A stretch of DNA of 14,247 bases from Vulcanimicrobiota bacterium (GTDB lineage Bacteria; Vulcanimicrobiota; Vulcanimicrobiia; Vulcanimicrobiales; Vulcanimicrobiaceae), in contig JAFAMS010000260.1 of NCBI GenBank assembly GCA_019233165.1, forward strand, positions 1 through 14,247. The letters run 5' to 3'. Each line of letters starts with the position of its first letter. The first letter of the stretch is position 1. Below the pieces are notes generated by a model. That model was not told the DNA's origin. It saw only the letters and a list, made by a program, of their open reading frames with translations, and searched no databases. Of the stretch, positions 12,682-14,247 are shown in pieces. The position numbers were made by a program, and so were the translations under genes.

Positions 12682-14055
12682 TTGAGCGACAATCACCACC
12701 GTCGGGACGCGCGTATCGCTGCGATCCCCGACACGCATGGGCACGCCAAGGGCGAGCACAAGGCCTTCGCAGAGGAACGGCCGATTCCGTATTCCGCTCG
12801 GATGCTCTTCTTGTGGTTCTACCACGCCTGCCGCCGCGGTTTTCCACGCTTCATGATGGTCGCCGACCACATGAACTATCTCACCTTCGAGGACCCTGCC
12901 GCCGTCAATCTCGTCAGGCGCGCGTTGAAACTTGCGCAAGCCGGAGACTTGTACGGCGCCGCCGAGACGGCGAGCGTCGAGGTCGCACACGCCGCGACCG
13001 TATCGGAAGGTTTGCGCAGAGGGATGCGGTTCTCGATCGGTGCCGAGATCGACAACGATCCTCGCAGTCGCCCCGACGCGCAAAACATCGTGGACGCCAT
13101 GCGTCCCGACGCGATGATCCGTTCCGTTCATTTCCTGACGATCGAGCACCCGACGGCCGGCCCGAATTACAATTGGGCGTTCGACAACGATGAGTTCGTC
13201 GCACTCTACGATCACGTCGGAACCGAGAGGACGTGGCAGCTCTACATGGAGACGCTGCTCAAGGCAATCGAAGAGCTTCCGGGTCAAATCGTGGGTCACT
13301 TTTTCGTCCCGGCGCTGTTCGGGCACTGGCCCGACAATGAGACGCTCGAAAAGTACGAAGATCAAGTCGTCGCCGCCGCCAAGGCGAAGGGCATGGCGAT
13401 CGAGTTCAACACGCGTTTCCTGTACCGCGATTCTCCGCCCGAGGCAAAACAGAAATACCTCGACGCGAACCGGCGGCTGCTGCGAAAATGTCGCGACGCC
13501 GGCGTCACGATCTCGGTCGGATCCGACGCGCACAGCCCCAAAGATCAGGGCGGCGCGTTCGACACCGTCCTTCAGGTTCTCGACGAGCTCGGGATCAACG
13601 AGATCGCGTTCCCGATCGGCGGCCGTTTGGCGCGGGTCGCGCTTCGCGTCGTCCAGGTGGCGCCGCCGAAGCCGAAGCCGGAACCGGAGCGCCGCGTCCC
13701 GGCGCGCGCCGGCGCAGCCCGCAAGACGCCGTCGCCGGCGCGACCCATCGGCCGCCAGCCGCCGCCGCGCAAGCCCGTAGCAGCGAGCGCGAAGCCGCAG
13801 GCTCCGGCGAAAAAAGAGAAACCCGCGGTCAAAAAGACGGCGCGCCCGCCGGCGAAGAAAACCGCGCCGATAAAAAAGGCGGTCCCCGCAAAGAAGCCGG
13901 TGGCGAAGAAAGCCGTCGCCAAAAAAGCAGTCCCGGCAAAGAAGGCACCCGCAAAGAAGGCGGCTGCAAAGAAAGCGCCGCCGGCAAAACGGCTCGCACC
14001 CAAGCGCCTTGCGGCTAAGAAGCCCGCGTCGAAGAAAGCCGGGAAGCGCCGTTAG
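12682..14055 (+). CDS. PHP-domain protein with histone-H1-like Lys/Ala/Pro tail
   Basis: Residues 1-326 form a PHP (polymerase and histidinol phosphatase) metal-dependent hydrolase domain. Candidate metal ligands: Asp17/His19/His21 in 'DTHGHAKGEH', Asp62-His63 in 'VADHMNY', Glu122 in 'IGAEID', His150 in 'SVHFLT', His206 in 'GHFFVP', Glu241 in 'IEFNTR', and Asp282/His284 in 'GSDAHSP'. The set resembles histidinol-phosphatase-like enzymes, but the substrate is unknown. Residues 327-457 are a disordered basic tail, first Pro/Arg-rich, then many AKKA/PAKK units, resembling histone H1 or AlgP-type C-termini; DNA, RNA or polyphosphate binding is plausible. TTG 12682 is the only start that keeps the first metal motif; no ribosome site is seen and it lies seven bases after pcp, so coupling is likely. 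The tail is in frame with no sign of a frameshift. Confidence 0.85.
   Translation: MSDNHHRRDARIAAIPDTHGHAKGEHKAFAEERPIPYSARMLFLWFYHACRRGFPRFMMVADHMNYLTFEDPAAVNLVRRALKLAQAGDLYGAAETASVEVAHAATVSEGLRRGMRFSIGAEIDNDPRSRPDAQNIVDAMRPDAMIRSVHFLTIEHPTAGPNYNWAFDNDEFVALYDHVGTERTWQLYMETLLKAIEELPGQIVGHFFVPALFGHWPDNETLEKYEDQVVAAAKAKGMAIEFNTRFLYRDSPPEAKQKYLDANRRLLRKCRDAGVTISVGSDAHSPKDQGGAFDTVLQVLDELGINEIAFPIGGRLARVALRVVQVAPPKPKPEPERRVPARAGAARKTPSPARPIGRQPPPRKPVAASAKPQAPAKKEKPAVKKTARPPAKKTAPIKKAVPAKKPVAKKAVAKKAVPAKKAPAKKAAAKKAPPAKRLAPKRLAAKKPASKKAGKRR
13804..14052 (+). repeat. Degenerate coding repeat (AKKA/PAKK units)
   Basis: Codes for residues 375-457 of the PHP protein. Short units of GCG/GCC, AAG/AAA and CCG codons (for example 'gcaaagaagg', 'gtcgccaaaaaagca') recur imperfectly and encode PAKK, VAKKA and APAKKA. 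Such tracts arise and vary in length by slippage. The tract is purine-rich on the + strand, unlike its flanks. Confidence 0.7.
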
Positions 14056-14065
14056 GCGCGCCGCC

Positions 14066-14247
14066 GTGGCACGCGCGTGGGCGTTTTTCGGCGCGATCCT
14101 CCTCGTTTGCGCCTGCACGCGCGTCTCGCAGCAAGCCGGGACCGTCGGCGGCGAGACGCAGCCCCGTCATTCGTGGTCGATTCCCGGCACGCTGCGGATC
14201 GCGATTCAATCGCCGCCGAACAATCTGCAAGGGATCTTCACCAGGAA
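14066..14247 (+). CDS. Lipoprotein, probable peptide ABC transporter substrate-binding protein (3' truncated)
   Basis: The first 60 codons of a gene that runs off the window. GTG 14066 opens a lipoprotein signal peptide: 'VARAWAFFGAILLVCAC' followed by TR, with the lipobox Val-Cys-Ala-Cys making Cys17 the likely lipidated residue. After a short flexible linker ('GETQPRHSWSIPG') comes 'TLRIAIQSPPNNLQGIF', which is how mature family-5 (SBP_bac_5, oligopeptide/dipeptide type) binding proteins usually begin. It starts ten bases after the PHP gene and so probably belongs to the same operon as pcp, which would fit peptide scavenging. The assignment rests on the N-terminus only; another solute-binding family is possible. 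Confidence 0.65.
   Translation, partial: MARAWAFFGAILLVCACTRVSQQAGTVGGETQPRHSWSIPGTLRIAIQSPPNNLQGIFTR

Noticed and set aside
13804-14052. Lys-rich tail as a frameshift artefact
   Set aside because: The purine-rich AAG/AAA and GCN/CCG codons keep one frame to a proper stop and make a coherent histone-like tail; the other frames give ordinary shadow text.
12457-14118. Long open frame on the - strand (over 550 codons) opposite pcp and the PHP gene
   Set aside because: Composition is Arg-, Leu- and Cys-rich with no domain; it is the shadow produced by GC-rich codons on the + strand, where PHP and C15 motifs are clear.
1-14247. Mobile elements, CRISPR arrays, tRNA or rRNA genes
   Set aside because: No transposase or integrase motifs, no spaced direct repeats, and no tRNA cloverleaf or rRNA segments were seen on either strand.

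Overview
The window is from a GC-rich bacterial chromosome. Genes are packed tightly, with many 1- to 4-base overlaps (GTGA, TGATG, ATGA junctions) and several GTG or TTG starts. I see no rRNA, tRNA, transposase, phage gene or CRISPR array. The mix of Pro/Thr-rich anchored proteins, ECF sigma factors and a peptide-importer lipoprotein would suit a free-living soil or rock-type heterotroph from a less studied high-GC phylum. I cannot place it taxonomically from this sequence alone.

Layout. (1) Bases 1-3169, + strand: the end of a branched-chain amino acid ABC transporter operon, livH (5' cut off), livM, livG, livF. The binding protein LivK is not in view. (2) Bases 3171-6440, - strand: a three-gene unit read right to left, made of a membrane-anchored Pro/Thr-rich protein, an acetyl-CoA synthetase and an exported Cu/Zn superoxide dismutase. 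(3) Bases 6500-7548, + strand: a small unknown protein overlapping a polytopic membrane protein. (4) Bases 7545-8795, - strand: an exported GH125-type alpha-mannosidase. (5) Bases 8922-9758, + strand: an unknown secreted protein whose 3' end overlaps, tail to tail, an unknown 138-residue protein (9685-10101, - strand). (6) Bases 10102-10276: a divergent intergenic region dense in hairpins. On the - strand it reads as a structured RNA of about 116 nt ending in a strong intrinsic terminator. It also holds candidate promoters for both directions. (7) Bases 10277-11693, + strand: an ECF sigma factor overlapping a gene that fuses an N-terminal zinc-binding anti-sigma (ZAS) domain to a complete O6-alkylguanine-DNA alkyltransferase. 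A gap of about 270 bases follows, with a near-perfect Shine-Dalgarno sequence and a clear terminator. (8) Bases 11961-14247, + strand: pyroglutamyl peptidase, a PHP-domain protein with a histone-H1-like Lys/Ala/Pro tail, and the start of a lipoprotein resembling peptide-ABC binding proteins.

The most notable system is the sigma factor paired with the ZAS-alkyltransferase fusion. All visible zinc ligands (C3, H28, C32, C35) and the alkyltransferase Cys-His-Glu triad (C210, H211, E237) are intact. The two genes overlap by 14 bases. The simplest reading is a one-component DNA-alkylation sensor: the suicide repair protein is itself the anti-sigma factor, so taking an alkyl group onto C210 could change its grip on the sigma factor. 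That mechanism is inference. The second point of interest is the structured - strand RNA just upstream of this pair.

The other blocks look metabolic: amino-acid import, acetate activation, oxidative defence, mannan trimming and peptide scavenging.
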